DNA of 64,000 nt from Hymenobacter radiodurans (GTDB lineage: Bacteria; Bacteroidota; Bacteroidia; Cytophagales; Hymenobacteraceae): contig NZ_CP037922.1 in NCBI RefSeq assembly GCF_004355185.1, positions 1,054,001-1,118,000 of the forward strand. Reading direction: 5' to 3'. The notes below the pieces were generated by a model. It saw only the letters and a program-made list of their open reading frames with translations, did not search any database and was not told the origin of the DNA. Each line of letters starts with the position of its first letter. Position 1 is the first letter of the stretch. Made by a program: the position numbers and the translations under genes. Positions 8,925 through 19,261 of the stretch are shown in pieces.

Positions 8925-11254
8925 ATGAACGAACCAAATTTCTTTGAATCGCCCGGTGCGGGGGCAGCGTAGGTCAACCCCTTGACCGGGTAGATGGCCG
9001 CGACAAAGTGACGGGCAAAGCACGCTACTCAGCTGAATTCCCGCTGCCCGGCCTCACTTACGGCGTGCTCACGACCAGTGACATCGCCAAAGGTAAAATC
9101 ACGAGCATCGATACCACGGCGGCGGCCAAAGAGCCGGGCGTAATAGCGGTGTTCACCCACCTGAATCTGCCGAAACTAGCTCAGACGCCGAACACGCCAG
9201 AGGGCAAAAAGGCCATTGGCGCACCTATGGGCTTCATGCCACTTACCGGCGATGAGATTCACTATGCCGGTCAGCCGGTGGCACTCATCGTGGCCGATAC
9301 CTTTGAGCGAGCCACACACGCGGCCTCGCTGGTGCGCGTCAGCTACCAAACGGCGCCCACTATTTCCTCTTTCCTCGATCCGAAAGCAGAAATATTTGAC
9401 CCGTTGAAAGTACAGGATGGCAAGACGCCCGGCCACACCCGTCGGGGCAATCCACAGGCGGCGCTGGCAGCTTCTGCTGTGCAGCTAAAAGCCACTTACA
9501 ACCACGCTATTAACCACCATAATCCGATGGAGCCGGGCTCGACGACGGCCCATTGGGAAGCTGCTGACCGGCTGACCGTTTATGAATCAACGCAAGGGGT
9601 GACGCGCACCCAAACAGCGCTGTCGCAGATGCTGGGCCTACCGCGGGAGCAAGTGCGGGTGGTGACCAAGTACATAGGTGGTGGCTTCGGTTGCAAAGGC
9701 TCCTGCTGGCCGCACACGCCGCTCACGGTGCAGGCGGCCAAAGCTGTAGGTCGGCCAGTGAAGCTGGTACTGACGCGTCCGCAGATGTTCACTTCCATGG
9801 GGCATCGGGAAGACCAGACCCAGACCCTGACGCTGGGAGCCACGAAGGACGGCAAGCTCACAGCGCTGATTCACGAGAAAACATCTACTACGTCGCCTTG
9901 GGATAACTACGCGGAGCCGAACAGTCGCATTATCAATTTGCTGTACGCGTGCCCCAACTTTGAGGCAACGTATCAGTTGGCCCGCGCCAATGTGATGACC
10001 TCCACGTTTACCCGCGCACCAGGCGAGGCACCCGGCTCGTTTGCCATTGAGTGTTCTATGGATGATCTGGCTTATCAGCTAGGCATCGACCCTATTCAGA
10101 TACGGCTGCTTAACTATGCCGAGAAGGACCCGACCAACGGGAAGCCGTGGTCGAGTAAGTCGCTGAAGCAGTGCTACGCCCGTGGCGCCGAGTTGTTTGG
10201 CTGGAATAAGCGAAATGCGAAAAACGGTGTTACTCGCGACGGCCGCTACCTCGTAGGTATGGGCATGGCCACGGCTAGCTACCCCGTGCATAACTCGCAA
10301 GGCACAGCCCGCGTGCGTCTTTACGCCGATGGTCACGCCGTGGTGCAAAGTGGCGCTACCGACCTCGGCACCGGCACCTACACCGTGATGACGCAGGTCG
10401 CCGCCGATTCACTGGGCTTGCCGGTTGATAAGATTCGGTTTGAGCTGGGCGATACGCGTCTGCCGACGGCCCCCAATTCGGGTGGCTCGGTGGCGGCGGG
10501 CACGGTATCCTCGTCCATTTATATGGCGGCGCAGGAGGTGTGGCAAAAGCTGACTAAGCTGGCTATTCAGGATAAAAGGTCGCCATTGTTTCGGGCCAAG
10601 CCGGAAGACGTGATAAACGAAAAAGGCCGTTTGGTGCTCAAAAAGGATACGACCAAGGGCGAAGATTTCGCTACCCTGATGAAGCGCATTGAGCTAACGG
10701 ACATCGAAGGCACAGGCAACGGCAAGTACGGCGCCGGCTACGAATCGGGCATGGCGGCTAGCCCTGCCGATTCGGGCCACAAAGATGATGCTGCCGGACA
10801 CTCCATGCACTCTTTCGGAGCCCATTTTTGCGAGGTGCGCGTTGATCCGGAATTGGGCACGGTGCGCGTGTCGCGGTGGGTGAGTGTGCACGCAGCCGGT
10901 CGTATTCTCAACGCCAAAACGGCCCGCAGCCAGATTATCGGCGGTAGCATTTTCGGTATTGGCTCCGCTTTGATGGAAAGTACGCATCGTGATGACCAAT
11001 CGGCCCGCTATACCAACGCCACGCTCGCCGACTATCACATCCCCGTAAACGCCGATATTCCGGATATGACTGTAGAATTTATTGAAGAACACGACCCTTA
11101 TATCAACGCGATGGGGGTGAAGGGCATTGGAGAAATCTCGATGGTGGGCGTAGCTGCTGCCGTAGCCAACGCGGTATTCCACGCTACGGGCAAGCGCGTG
11201 CGCGACCTGCCCATCACGCCCGATAAGATTTTGGGCGCTGGCGTCAATTCCTAA
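8925..11254 (+). CDS. paoC: Aldehyde oxidoreductase molybdenum subunit, PaoC-like (frame-broken near N-terminus as read)
   Basis: Molybdopterin catalytic subunit. Conserved pieces include DRVDGRDKVTGKARYSAEF, the GGFGCKG loop near the Mo site, and KGIGEISMVGVAAAVANAVF with the catalytic Glu near the C-terminus. The ATG at 8925 lies 11 bases after paoB, but its frame hits TAG at codon 16. One extra G in the G5 at 8960-8964 gives MNEPNFFESPGAGGSVGQ, then PLDRVDGRDKVTG, the expected family N-terminus, and a 776-residue protein. As read, translation could begin only at ~9008. Maturation would need MCD-type cofactor and an XdhC/PaoD-like chaperone, which is not in the window. Confidence 0.88.
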
Positions 11255-11276
11255 TAAGCGTACATTTTAGTTATAC

Positions 11277-11312
11277 AAAAAAGCCCCCAGAAGCAATTCT
11301 GGGGGCTTTTTT
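11277..11312. terminator. Bidirectional terminator, CCCCCAGAA/TTCTGGGGG family
   Basis: AAAAAAGCCCCCAGAA, loop GCAA, and the exact complement with a T6 run. It serves the convergent molybdenum-subunit and DUF2721 genes. Confidence 0.9.
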
Positions 11313-11333
11313 ATGCCAGCTTAAAAGTCTGAG

Positions 11334-11786
11334 CTACTCTGTTTCGTCAGGGTTTTGCAGCGGGGAGAGGCCGGCGGCCTCACGACGTCGCTCCTCGTCG
11401 TTTTCCATATCATTGAGCTCGATATTCAGGGCATCGCCGGAAATCTGGATTTCGCGTAGCGACATGCCCAATGACACCAGCAACGCCAGCAAACTCGTAC
11501 CGAATAGGAACTGACCAGCCTGCACAAAGCCCGCAAACAGCAGAAACATACACAGCACGCAGCCAAACATACTGGCAATACCCACCGCCTGCATATTGCG
11601 CACAATCACGAGACGCTGGCGCAGGTTCTGAATCTGAAGCATCAGATGAGAGCTATGCGTGGTCTGATACTGCGATTTGAGCGTGCGCACGCGGTTAGCT
11701 AGCGCCATAAAGCGGTTGGTGTAAGCCAACAGCAGCAGCGACAAAGCCGGAAAGAGCAGAGCCGGTGTGGTAAGCGTTATTTCCAT
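11334..11786 (-). CDS. DUF2721-family membrane protein
   Basis: 150 residues with three hydrophobic segments (residues ~6-26, ~66-88, ~90-110), a basic cytosolic loop after the first (NRFMALANRVRTLKSQY) and an acidic tail. The pattern PALLFPALSLLLLAYTNRFMALANRVR fits the DUF2721 family, which has no known function. It ends just before the terminator shared with the aldehyde oxidoreductase operon. Confidence 0.8.
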   Translation of the reverse strand: MEITLTTPALLFPALSLLLLAYTNRFMALANRVRTLKSQYQTTHSSHLMLQIQNLRQRLVIVRNMQAVGIASMFGCVLCMFLLFAGFVQAGQFLFGTSLLALLVSLGMSLREIQISGDALNIELNDMENDEERRREAAGLSPLQNPDETE

Positions 11787-11829
11787 AGCAAAAAGTCAGA
11801 GCGGATATCTGGCAGTGACGCTAGCTGTC

Positions 11830-13784
11830 TTATAACACCTTCACCACGAGTTGCGAAGCGTGCTCAGGCGAATGATAAAGACGGTGCGTAGCTTTTTGAA
11901 AATCCTCTTCCTTGGCTTCGTAAATATTGGGCACGAAGGTCTGCGGATTGCGGTCGACGAGCGGAAACCAGGAGCTTTGCACCTGCACCATCAGGCGATG
12001 GCCTTTGCGGAAGGTGTGGCACAAGTCCTGCAGGGCGAAGGGTACTTGGGTGACTTGGTTAGGCGTGAAGGCTTTCGGTTGGGAAAAGCTCTCCCGAAAA
12101 CGACCACGCATCACCTCAGAGCGCACTAGCTGCTGGTAGCCAGCAAGTTTTACATTGGGTAAGTTGCGTGGGTTGTCGGGCGTGTCGTTGGGGTACACGT
12201 CGATGATTTTGATAACCCAATCAGCATCGGTTCCGGTAGTAGCCACTTGCAAAAGCGCCTGAATAGGGCCAGCCAGGGTCAGATCTTCCGTAAGCACGTC
12301 GGTTTGGTAAGTGAGCACATCGGGGCGGCGGCTGGCGAAACGCTGGTCGTCAGTCATGTATTCGCGCGTCATACCGGTGGCGGTAGCTTCGGTGAAGGGC
12401 ACAGGCTTGGCAGGGTCGCTGATATATTCGTCAAACTTAAAGCCTGCGGAGGGGTCCACGCCTAGACTTGGAATCGTGTTGTAGAGTGCAGCCTCTATAG
12501 CTTTGTTACTATTTCCGGGCTTTTCAAATGAAAGTCCACCAGAACCATGGAAAAACAAGGTGCGCTCCTGCGCCTGTTTGGGTGGCCAGGCATCGAAGGT
12601 GCGCCAGCGGTTGGTGCCACTCTCGAAGATGTAGGCTTCGGGCAATTTCGGGTCAGTTGGCTTCTCGGCCTTTAGATGCGCGCGAAAAAATGGCGCCTCA
12701 ATGCTATCCTGGTAGAAGAGCGACGGCGACGCGCCATAGGCTACGTTGCCCACCATTTCGCCAGTGCCCGCGCCCAGCCACCGTGTACCCACGGCCCCAT
12801 CACGATGCGATTGGAAAGCTTGGGGTTTTGGTTTTCGATGGTTTTATAGGTTTGCAGCGCACCAAAGAGGTTTTCAGCATCATTGAAACCGCCTACAGTG
12901 AGCACTGCCGTTTTTGGATTCAGATCTTTTAAATGTGGGCGCAGGTTGCGGGCCTGCCAGAACTCATCGTAGTTAGGATGCGCCATCAGGTCGTTCCAGA
13001 AGGCAACATTATTCTTGAAATAGCGCTCATTGGCATTTTTGAGCGGACCCAAACGCAGGAAAAAGTCGTAGCCATCGGGGGTGCCGTGCTGGAACGAGGG
13101 ATTCCGGTTGGGCGTGGGCTGGGGGCGAGGCTGACCGAAGCTAGCCAGGAAGTTAAATGCGTGGGGCAGGAAGAAAGCGCCGTTGTGGTGAAAGTCGTCC
13201 CAAAACCAATCCGCAATCGGAGCCTGCGGGGAGGAAGCCTTTAGTGCCGGGTGACGGCTAGTGAGGCCTACCGATGTGTAGAAGCCCGGATACGAAATGC
13301 CCCACTGACCTACTCGGCCATTGTTGCGGGGGCCTTTTTTAACCAGCCACTCAATGGTATCAAACGTATCGGTGCCTTCGTCAATATCCTGTTTACCGCG
13401 TGGTTTATCCTTGGCCGGCCGCATGTTCACAAACTCACCCTCCGACATATAAGCCCCCCGCACGTCCTGGTACACGAAAATGTAGCCCTCACGCATCATC
13501 GTGGGCGATGGGCCAAGGGCTGTTTTATACGTATCGGGGCCGTAAGGGCCGGCCGAGTACGGCGTGCGGTTCATGAGCACCGGGTAGCGCTTGGTGGCCG
13601 CATCGGTGGGCGCGTAGATGATAGTGTGCAGCTTGCGGCCATCGCGCATGGGGACTAGCTGCTCGGTTTTGGTGTAATGCTGACGCACGTACACCGAGTC
13701 AACATTGATTTTCTGACCGTATGCGGTGGTGCTGGTGAGCAGCACGGCAGTAGTCAGCAGGCGAAAGAATAAGGGTAGCTTCAT
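11830..13784 (-). CDS. CocE/NonD-family alpha/beta hydrolase, secreted (frame-broken as read)
   Basis: Acyl-hydrolase/X-Pro dipeptidyl-peptidase S15 type enzyme. The N-terminal part (13784 to ~12770) has a signal peptide ending TAYGQ, PMRDGRKLHTIIYAP, DVRGAYMSEGEF and the nucleophile motif GQWGISYPGF. The second part (from ~12766 to 11830) has the jelly-roll C-terminal domain (MVQVQSSWFPLVDRNPQTF). The frames separate at CCC 12767-12769. One extra C gives RIVMGPWVHGGWARGTGEMV, then GNVAYGAS, the normal family sequence with the catalytic His in VHGGW, and a 651-residue protein of usual length. As read, it is two pieces. Confidence 0.88.
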
Positions 13785-13995
13785 CGGCGGAGGAAAAAGT
13801 GGACAGTCGGCAGAAAGAATACGACGAAAGTAACAGAGATTCGCGCACTGCTACCAGCGGAATAGTACCTTGCCTTGAAAGTAGCGCGCCAGCTTTGGCT
13901 CTGCCTAAGAGTTGATCCGTCGGGCCGAGTGGTGCTAGACGTTGCGTTACGTGCCCTTTTTGTTGTTCCAGCGCTGGCTGGTCATTTTTTAATCT

Positions 13996-16608
13996 ATGAT
14001 GAAACCTGCTACCTGGCGGCCGCATTTCTGCGCCGGCTCCTTCCAAAACCTGCTTTTAATGTTGCTGCTACCGTTTTGGAGCCTGACTTCAACCCAGGCC
14101 CAAACGACCCCAACCGCTCCAGCCGCTGGCACTCTGCTTACGCCTTCCCAGTTTCTTGGCTATCCGCTGGGGGGCAATTTTACGCCCCACTCGGAGTTGC
14201 TGCGCTACGTCGACTACGTGGTGCAGAACTCCGGCGGTCGGATGCGCTTGCAGCCCTACGGTCGGACCTATGAAAATCGGCCATTGGAAGTTGTGCAAAT
14301 CGCTTCGCCCGAAAATCTGAGCCGCTTGGACGAAATTCGGCGCAACAACCTGCGGCGAGCTGGCTTGGAAAGCGGTGCGGCGAAGGCCTCTGACCCAGCC
14401 ATTGTGTGGCTGAGCTATAATATTCACGGTAACGAAGCCGTGTCGTCGGAGGCCATGATGCAGGTGCTTTACGACCTGGCCAACCCCCAAAACCAGCAGA
14501 CCCAGCAGTGGCTACAGAACACGGTGGTACTCTTAGATCCGTGCGTGAACCCCGACGGACGGGAGCGGTATGCGCAGTGGTATAACCGCGTGCGCAACCG
14601 CACGCCCAATGCTTCGCCTTATGCCTGGGAACACCACGAGCCTTGGCCTGGGGGGCGTTTTAACCACTATTACTTCGATTTGAACCGCGACTGGGCTTGG
14701 CAAACCCAGCAGGAAAGCCAGCAGCGGGTGGCGCTGTATAGCCAATGGCTGCCCCAAGTGCACGCCGACTTTCACGAGATGGGCGTAGATAACCCGTATT
14801 ACTTTTCGCCCGCGGCTAAGCCTTTTCACGCGGATATCACGCCTTTTCAGCGGGAGTTTCAGAACACCATTGGTGAGTACAACCGCAAGGTGTTCGACCA
14901 AAACAACTGGCTCTACTTCACCCGCGAAACCTACGACCTGTTCTACCCCAGCTACGGCGACACGTATCCGTCGTTCAACGGCGCTATTGGCATGACGTAT
15001 GAGCAGGGCGGTTCGGGACGGGCGGGAGTCCAGATCCTGAAATCCGATGGCGACACCCTCACGCTCGGTCAGCGGATTTCGCACCATCATGCCGCCAGCT
15101 TGGCCACTATCCAAGCCACATCGGAGCGCCACGACCCGTTGGTACGGGAGTTTGAGAAGTACTATACTACTGCTCGCACCAAGCCCGGTGGCGACTATAA
15201 AACGTACGTGCTGGCCGCCTCCAACGACCCTGGCCAGCTAGAAACCCTCCGCAAATACCTCGAACGCCAGCAGATTAGCTATGGCTATGCGCCACGTAAA
15301 ATGCGCACGAAGGGCTTCAACTTTGCCAGCGGCAAAAACGAATCGGTGGAAATTCAACCCCGCGACCTCGTGATAAGCATGTACCAGCCCAAATCAACGC
15401 TGGTGAAGGTGCTGTTCGAGCCCAAGCCAGCGCTGGAGGATTCCTTGACTTACGATATTACCGCCTGGGCTTTGCCCTATGCCTACGGTTTGCAGGCCTA
15501 CGCGCTGAAAGAGCAGCTAAAAGGCAGCGAGCCGTCAACTGCTAAAACTCCAGCAACGCCAGTTCGCAACGCGGCGGCTACTGGAACTCCCTATGCCTAC
15601 GTGGCGCGCTGGACCAACATTCAGGATCTTCGCTTCCTGAGTCAGCTGTTGCAGAAAAAGGTGAAGGTGCGGGTAGCGGAACTGCCTTTTGAAGCGGAAG
15701 GACAAAAGTATCAGGCAGGTACACTGGTGATTACCCGCACCGGCAACGAAAATATGGGGTCGCGCTTCGACCAGATTGTACGCGCCCAAGCCGATTCAAT
15801 GGGGGTGATGGTGCAAGCCGTACGTTCGGGATTCTCAACGACGGGGGCAGATTTTGGGTCTAGCTCGGTGCGCTACGTGAAGCAGCCCACGGTAGGCCTG
15901 GTGGCGGGCGAAGGCATTTCGCCGACCGCGTTTGGCGAAATCTGGCACTTTTTTGAGCAACAAATTGGCTACCCAGTTACTGTAATAGGCACGGATTATC
16001 TGAGTAGCATTCCGTTGCAAAAGTTTGATGTGCTCATTTTGCCTGATGGCAATTACGCCGACATCTATCCTGAAAAGAGCCTCGAAAATCTGAAAGCCTG
16101 GGTGCGAGCCGGCGGCAAGCTCATTGCGATGGAAGGTGCCGCCGCTTACCTCGCCAACCGCAAAGATTTTCTGCTGAAAACGAAGCCAACCGACACCGCT
16201 GCTGCTAAAAAAACGGCTCCTTACGCGCCCCTGCGTCGCTACGCCGATGCAGAGCGCCGGCAAATAGAGGAGCGCGTGCAGGGCAGCGTGTACCGGGTGC
16301 AGCTCGATAATACTCACCCGCTGGCCTTCGGCTACGGCTCCACCTACTACGCGTTGGTGCGCGATACGCTGAACTACCGCTTTTTGGGCGATGGTGGCTG
16401 GAACGTAGGTATTCTCAAAAAAGATGGCTCCGCAGCGGGCTTCACGGGGCGTCGGGCCCGCCAGAAGCTTACCGATACATTCGTGCTGGGCACTCAGGAA
16501 ATGGGCCGAGGCCAAGTGATTTACTTAGCCGATAATCCGCTGTTTCGTGGGTTTTGGCAGGGAGGCAAGCTGCTATTTGGCAATGCCTTATTTTTTGTCG
16601 GCCAATAG
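13996..16608 (+). CDS. M14-family zinc carboxypeptidase, secreted
   Basis: 870 residues with a signal peptide (residues ~1-36, ending STQAQ). The N-terminal half is an M14 carboxypeptidase domain: zinc ligands H144 and E147 in NIHGNEAVSSE, third ligand His in VHADFHEMG (H256 or H260), and the catalytic Glu E336 in MTYEQGGSG. The C-terminal half contains a glutamine-amidotransferase-like fold region (IPLQKFDVLILPDGNY ... LKAWVRAGGKLIAMEGAAAYLA), as in many large Bacteroidota M14 proteins. Two ATGs are adjacent at 13996 and 13999. It carries two copies of the G6 motif (14169, 14650). It probably trims peptides outside the cytoplasm. Confidence 0.9.
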   Translation: MMKPATWRPHFCAGSFQNLLLMLLLPFWSLTSTQAQTTPTAPAAGTLLTPSQFLGYPLGGNFTPHSELLRYVDYVVQNSGGRMRLQPYGRTYENRPLEVVQIASPENLSRLDEIRRNNLRRAGLESGAAKASDPAIVWLSYNIHGNEAVSSEAMMQVLYDLANPQNQQTQQWLQNTVVLLDPCVNPDGRERYAQWYNRVRNRTPNASPYAWEHHEPWPGGRFNHYYFDLNRDWAWQTQQESQQRVALYSQWLPQVHADFHEMGVDNPYYFSPAAKPFHADITPFQREFQNTIGEYNRKVFDQNNWLYFTRETYDLFYPSYGDTYPSFNGAIGMTYEQGGSGRAGVQILKSDGDTLTLGQRISHHHAASLATIQATSERHDPLVREFEKYYTTARTKPGGDYKTYVLAASNDPGQLETLRKYLERQQISYGYAPRKMRTKGFNFASGKNESVEIQPRDLVISMYQPKSTLVKVLFEPKPALEDSLTYDITAWALPYAYGLQAYALKEQLKGSEPSTAKTPATPVRNAAATGTPYAYVARWTNIQDLRFLSQLLQKKVKVRVAELPFEAEGQKYQAGTLVITRTGNENMGSRFDQIVRAQADSMGVMVQAVRSGFSTTGADFGSSSVRYVKQPTVGLVAGEGISPTAFGEIWHFFEQQIGYPVTVIGTDYLSSIPLQKFDVLILPDGNYADIYPEKSLENLKAWVRAGGKLIAMEGAAAYLANRKDFLLKTKPTDTAAAKKTAPYAPLRRYADAERRQIEERVQGSVYRVQLDNTHPLAFGYGSTYYALVRDTLNYRFLGDGGWNVGILKKDGSAAGFTGRRARQKLTDTFVLGTQEMGRGQVIYLADNPLFRGFWQGGKLLFGNALFFVGQ

Positions 16609-16630
16609 TCTAAAAGCTACTAACTGACAC

Positions 16631-16664
16631 AAAAAAAGCCCCCTAGAAGTTCTGGGGGCTTTTT
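16631..16664. terminator. Bidirectional terminator, CCCCCAGAA/TTCTGGGGG family
   Basis: A7 then GCCCCCTAGAA and TTCTGGGGGC then T5, with a one-base T bulge in the left arm. It lies between the convergent M14 peptidase and lysine-rich protein genes. Confidence 0.88.
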
Positions 16665-16686
16665 AATGCACAAAAATTAAATAAGA

Positions 16687-17016
16687 CTAATCAACAACGT
16701 CTTCTACTTTGTTGCCGACTTTGTTAGCGCCTTTCTTCACGGCTTTGCCGGTTTTCTTGGCGCCTTTTTCAACGGCTTTACCAGTTTTTTTGCCAGCGCG
16801 CTTTACGTCCTGAGTCGTGTTGTAACGCTTCTGACCAACTTCGGTGCGGCCGGTGCGGGTAGTGGTTTCTGACTTTACGGTACCATTGTCACGCACGTCA
16901 ACTTCCGTTTTGGTGGTGTTGCCAGTAGCTTCGTTGCCAGTAGTAGTGGTAGTAGTCTGCGCGAAGGCAGCGGTAGAGAAAGCTGTTGCGAAGAACAGCA
17001 AAAGAGCCTTTTTCAT
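16687..17016 (-). CDS. Small exported lysine-rich repeat protein
   Basis: 109 residues from the ATG at 17016 (MKKALLLFFATAFSTAAFAQ), which gives a clean signal peptide; the longer frame upstream is arginine-rich leader. The mature protein starts with Thr runs, has a TEVDVRDNGTVKSETTTRTG middle, and ends in a lysine-rich repeat of period ~8-11 (KKTGKAVEKGA, KKTGKAVKKGA, NKVGNKVED), which would form an amphipathic helix. It is like small exported proteins of unknown role seen in Hymenobacter and relatives. Confidence 0.75.
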   Translation of the reverse strand: MKKALLLFFATAFSTAAFAQTTTTTTGNEATGNTTKTEVDVRDNGTVKSETTTRTGRTEVGQKRYNTTQDVKRAGKKTGKAVEKGAKKTGKAVKKGANKVGNKVEDVVD

Positions 17017-17119
17017 AACGAATTTAATAGTTGAGGGAGAAGACAACTGTGTCTTACGGGGCCTTATACGGCAGGCCCGCAAATAAGGCTGTCCTATTTT
17101 CCTCTTTCTTTCGGTTGAG

Positions 17120-18370
17120 CTACGACTTGGGTTCCGGTGGCAGCAGCAATGAGCTGTCACCATAGCTCAAAAACCGATAGTCGTGCGCTAATGCGTGGTC
17201 GTAAACTTGCCGCCAATCGGGGCCGATAAGTGCCGCTACAAGTAGCAAAAGCGTACTTTCTGGTTGATGGAAGTTAGTCACCAAGCCATTTACTACCCGA
17301 AACTGGTAGCCTGGCGCAATAAGCAATTGGGTGGTAGCCCGCAGAAAGGAGGTGCCCGTGCTTTCCAGATGCTGAAGCAACTTTTCTAATGCCTCCGTGA
17401 AAGACACGGCGGTTGCTTCCTCATAAGGCTGCCACTGCGCAACGTGCAACTCAGTAGCTGACGCGTCGGCCGATTGATTAGCCAGCTTCGCGCCCAGCCA
17501 ATACATGCTTTCTAGTGTGCGCAAACTGGTAGTACCCACCGCTATAATAGGTTGAGGCGCATGCGCCAGCAACTGCCTGAGCACGGCTGCTTCTACCACA
17601 AAATGCTCGCCGTGCATTGCGTGGCCAGCCATTAGCTCTGCCTTCACCGGTTGAAAGGTGCCTGCGCCCACGTGCAGCGTTACGCGCGCCGTTTGAAAGC
17701 CGCACGCAGTTAAGTCGGATAGAACAGAGTCGGAGAAGTGCAGACCGGCCGTCGGAGCGGCCACAGCGCCCTCATTCGCCGCATATACCGTCTGGTAACG
17801 CACGGCATCCACGTCAGTATCCTCCCGGTTGAGGTAGGGCGGCAGGGGCAGATGTCCGGCGTAGCGCAATACTTCCGCAAAAGGCAACGCGGCCGGCTCC
17901 CAACTAAACTGTATAAGCGAATAACCTTCGGCGGCCTCCACGCGCTCAGCCGTAAGCATAGCCGATTGCTCACCGGCCGTAAAAGCCAGCTGTACGGGGC
18001 CACTTTTCCAGCGTTTGCCATTGCCGACCAAGCATTTCCAGATGCAACTGCCGGTTTGCTGCATGGCTGGCTCCACCGCCCGGTGGGGCGATACGGGCTC
18101 CAGGCAGAATAGCTCCACGATACCGCCCGTAGGTTTATGGCAAAATAGCCGCGCCCGCACCACTTTCGTGTCGTTGAAGACTAAGAGGGCGCCGGGGGGC
18201 AATTGTGAGGGTAAGTCGTGGAAGCGTTGATCAGAAATTTGCCCCCCACGATACACCAGCAGCCGCGATTGGTCGCGGTTGGGCAATGGCTCCGGCGCGA
18301 TGCGGCCAGGGGGCAAATCGTAAGTGAAATCCTGAATAGAAAGCTGACGAGGATCGGGGGAGGCAGACAT
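17120..18370 (-). CDS. queA: S-adenosylmethionine:tRNA ribosyltransferase-isomerase (QueA)
   Basis: 416 residues from the ATG at 18370 (MSASPDPRQLSIQDFTYDLP). It transfers and isomerises the ribosyl group of SAM to 7-aminomethyl-7-deazaguanine in tRNA to make epoxyqueuosine. Family blocks are plain: RIAPEPLPNRDQSRLLVY, LLVFNDTKVVRARLF, EGAVAAPTAGLHFS, VTLHVGAGTFQPVKAE, GTTSLRTLESMYW and VTNFHQPESTLLLLVAALIG. It is longer than the ~350-residue classical enzyme, as in a second Bacteroidota subtype, so a divergent substrate is possible. Three motif copies fall in the first 70 codons. Confidence 0.9.
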   Translation of the reverse strand: MSASPDPRQLSIQDFTYDLPPGRIAPEPLPNRDQSRLLVYRGGQISDQRFHDLPSQLPPGALLVFNDTKVVRARLFCHKPTGGIVELFCLEPVSPHRAVEPAMQQTGSCIWKCLVGNGKRWKSGPVQLAFTAGEQSAMLTAERVEAAEGYSLIQFSWEPAALPFAEVLRYAGHLPLPPYLNREDTDVDAVRYQTVYAANEGAVAAPTAGLHFSDSVLSDLTACGFQTARVTLHVGAGTFQPVKAELMAGHAMHGEHFVVEAAVLRQLLAHAPQPIIAVGTTSLRTLESMYWLGAKLANQSADASATELHVAQWQPYEEATAVSFTEALEKLLQHLESTGTSFLRATTQLLIAPGYQFRVVNGLVTNFHQPESTLLLLVAALIGPDWRQVYDHALAHDYRFLSYGDSSLLLPPEPKS

Positions 18371-18478
18371 GGCGGCAAAGGTAAGCAGGCCGTTGGCGGT
18401 GGGCGCAAAAGTCAGCCGCCCCAACGGAAGTGCTAATGCGCTACGTCGGGGCGGCTTGCTCTCTAAGTTCACAACAAG

Positions 18479-19261
18479 CTAATCGGCTCGTTGGAAAAAC
18501 ATCATATGCTGCTGGGGCAGGCTTTCTACACTTTCAATAAACTCAAGCCCCACAGCCGCCATTTCTTTGCGCGCCTGTTCCACACTCATTTTGTGAATAC
18601 GCTTGATGGGCACATTCACGTCTTCGGCGCGATACTCTACCAGCGCCAGCCGCCCGGTGGGCGTGAGGCTCTTCCGAATAGCCGTCATCATTTCGCGTGG
18701 GTGGTCAAACTCGTGGTAAGCATCCACGATGAGCACCAAATCAACACTATTGGGGGGCAAATTGGGGTTTTGCTTCGTGCCTAGCACGGGCTCCACGTTC
18801 GACACTTTGTTGCGGGCCTTATTTTCCTTCAGGTAAGCAATCATCTCAGGTTGAATATCGACGGCGAGTACTTTGCCCTGCGGCACCAGCTGGCTCATCT
18901 GAAAGGCAAAATAACCCGTGCCCGCACCGATGTCGGCTACTACGTCGGTGGGCTTCAGCTTGAGCTCGCGCAGCAAAATGTCGGTGCCCTCTTCTTGCCG
19001 CCGATCATCGCGCTCCAGCCAGCCCGCGCCCTCATGGCCCATTACGTGCGCAATCTGGCGACCCATATAATACTTACCGATGCCGTTAGGATCAGTGGGG
19101 GGCTTTATTTGGTAGCCGCTGGTGTCGCGCGAAACACTGAGCCGCTGCTCCGTTTCGAGCGGGAAACGGCTTTCGGTGGGAGGCTGCGTGCAGGAAGTGG
19201 TCTGAATTAACAGCGCGGCTGGCAATACAACCCACGAAAAAAACAGCGAAACGATATGCAT
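18479..19261 (-). CDS. Class I SAM methyltransferase with lipoprotein-like signal
   Basis: 260 residues from the ATG at 19261; the next in-frame start upstream is TTG. The methyltransferase core is clear: motif I VVADIGAGTGYFAFQM, then VLAVDIQPEMIAYLK, NSVDLVLIVDAYHEFDHP and LTPTGRLALVEY. The oddity is the N-terminus: a hydrophobic stretch with lipobox-like TTSC (Cys24), which predicts export and lipidation although SAM is cytosolic. Family relatives with similar leaders occur in Bacteroidota. It lies upstream of queA on the same strand, gap 108 bases. Two motif copies (18752, 19097) read as LPPN and KPPT. Confidence 0.85.
   Translation of the reverse strand: MHIVSLFFSWVVLPAALLIQTTSCTQPPTESRFPLETEQRLSVSRDTSGYQIKPPTDPNGIGKYYMGRQIAHVMGHEGAGWLERDDRRQEEGTDILLRELKLKPTDVVADIGAGTGYFAFQMSQLVPQGKVLAVDIQPEMIAYLKENKARNKVSNVEPVLGTKQNPNLPPNSVDLVLIVDAYHEFDHPREMMTAIRKSLTPTGRLALVEYRAEDVNVPIKRIHKMSVEQARKEMAAVGLEFIESVESLPQQHMMFFQRAD

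Noticed and set aside
10694..11182. 162-codon minus-strand open frame
   Set aside because: Complement of the molybdenum-subunit C-terminus; no independent signal.
14533..15132. 199-codon minus-strand open frame in the M14 peptidase gene
   Set aside because: Opposite-strand shadow of a recognisable zinc peptidase domain.
15835..16515. 226-codon minus-strand open frame in the M14 peptidase gene
   Set aside because: Same reason; codon pattern mirrors the plus-strand gene.
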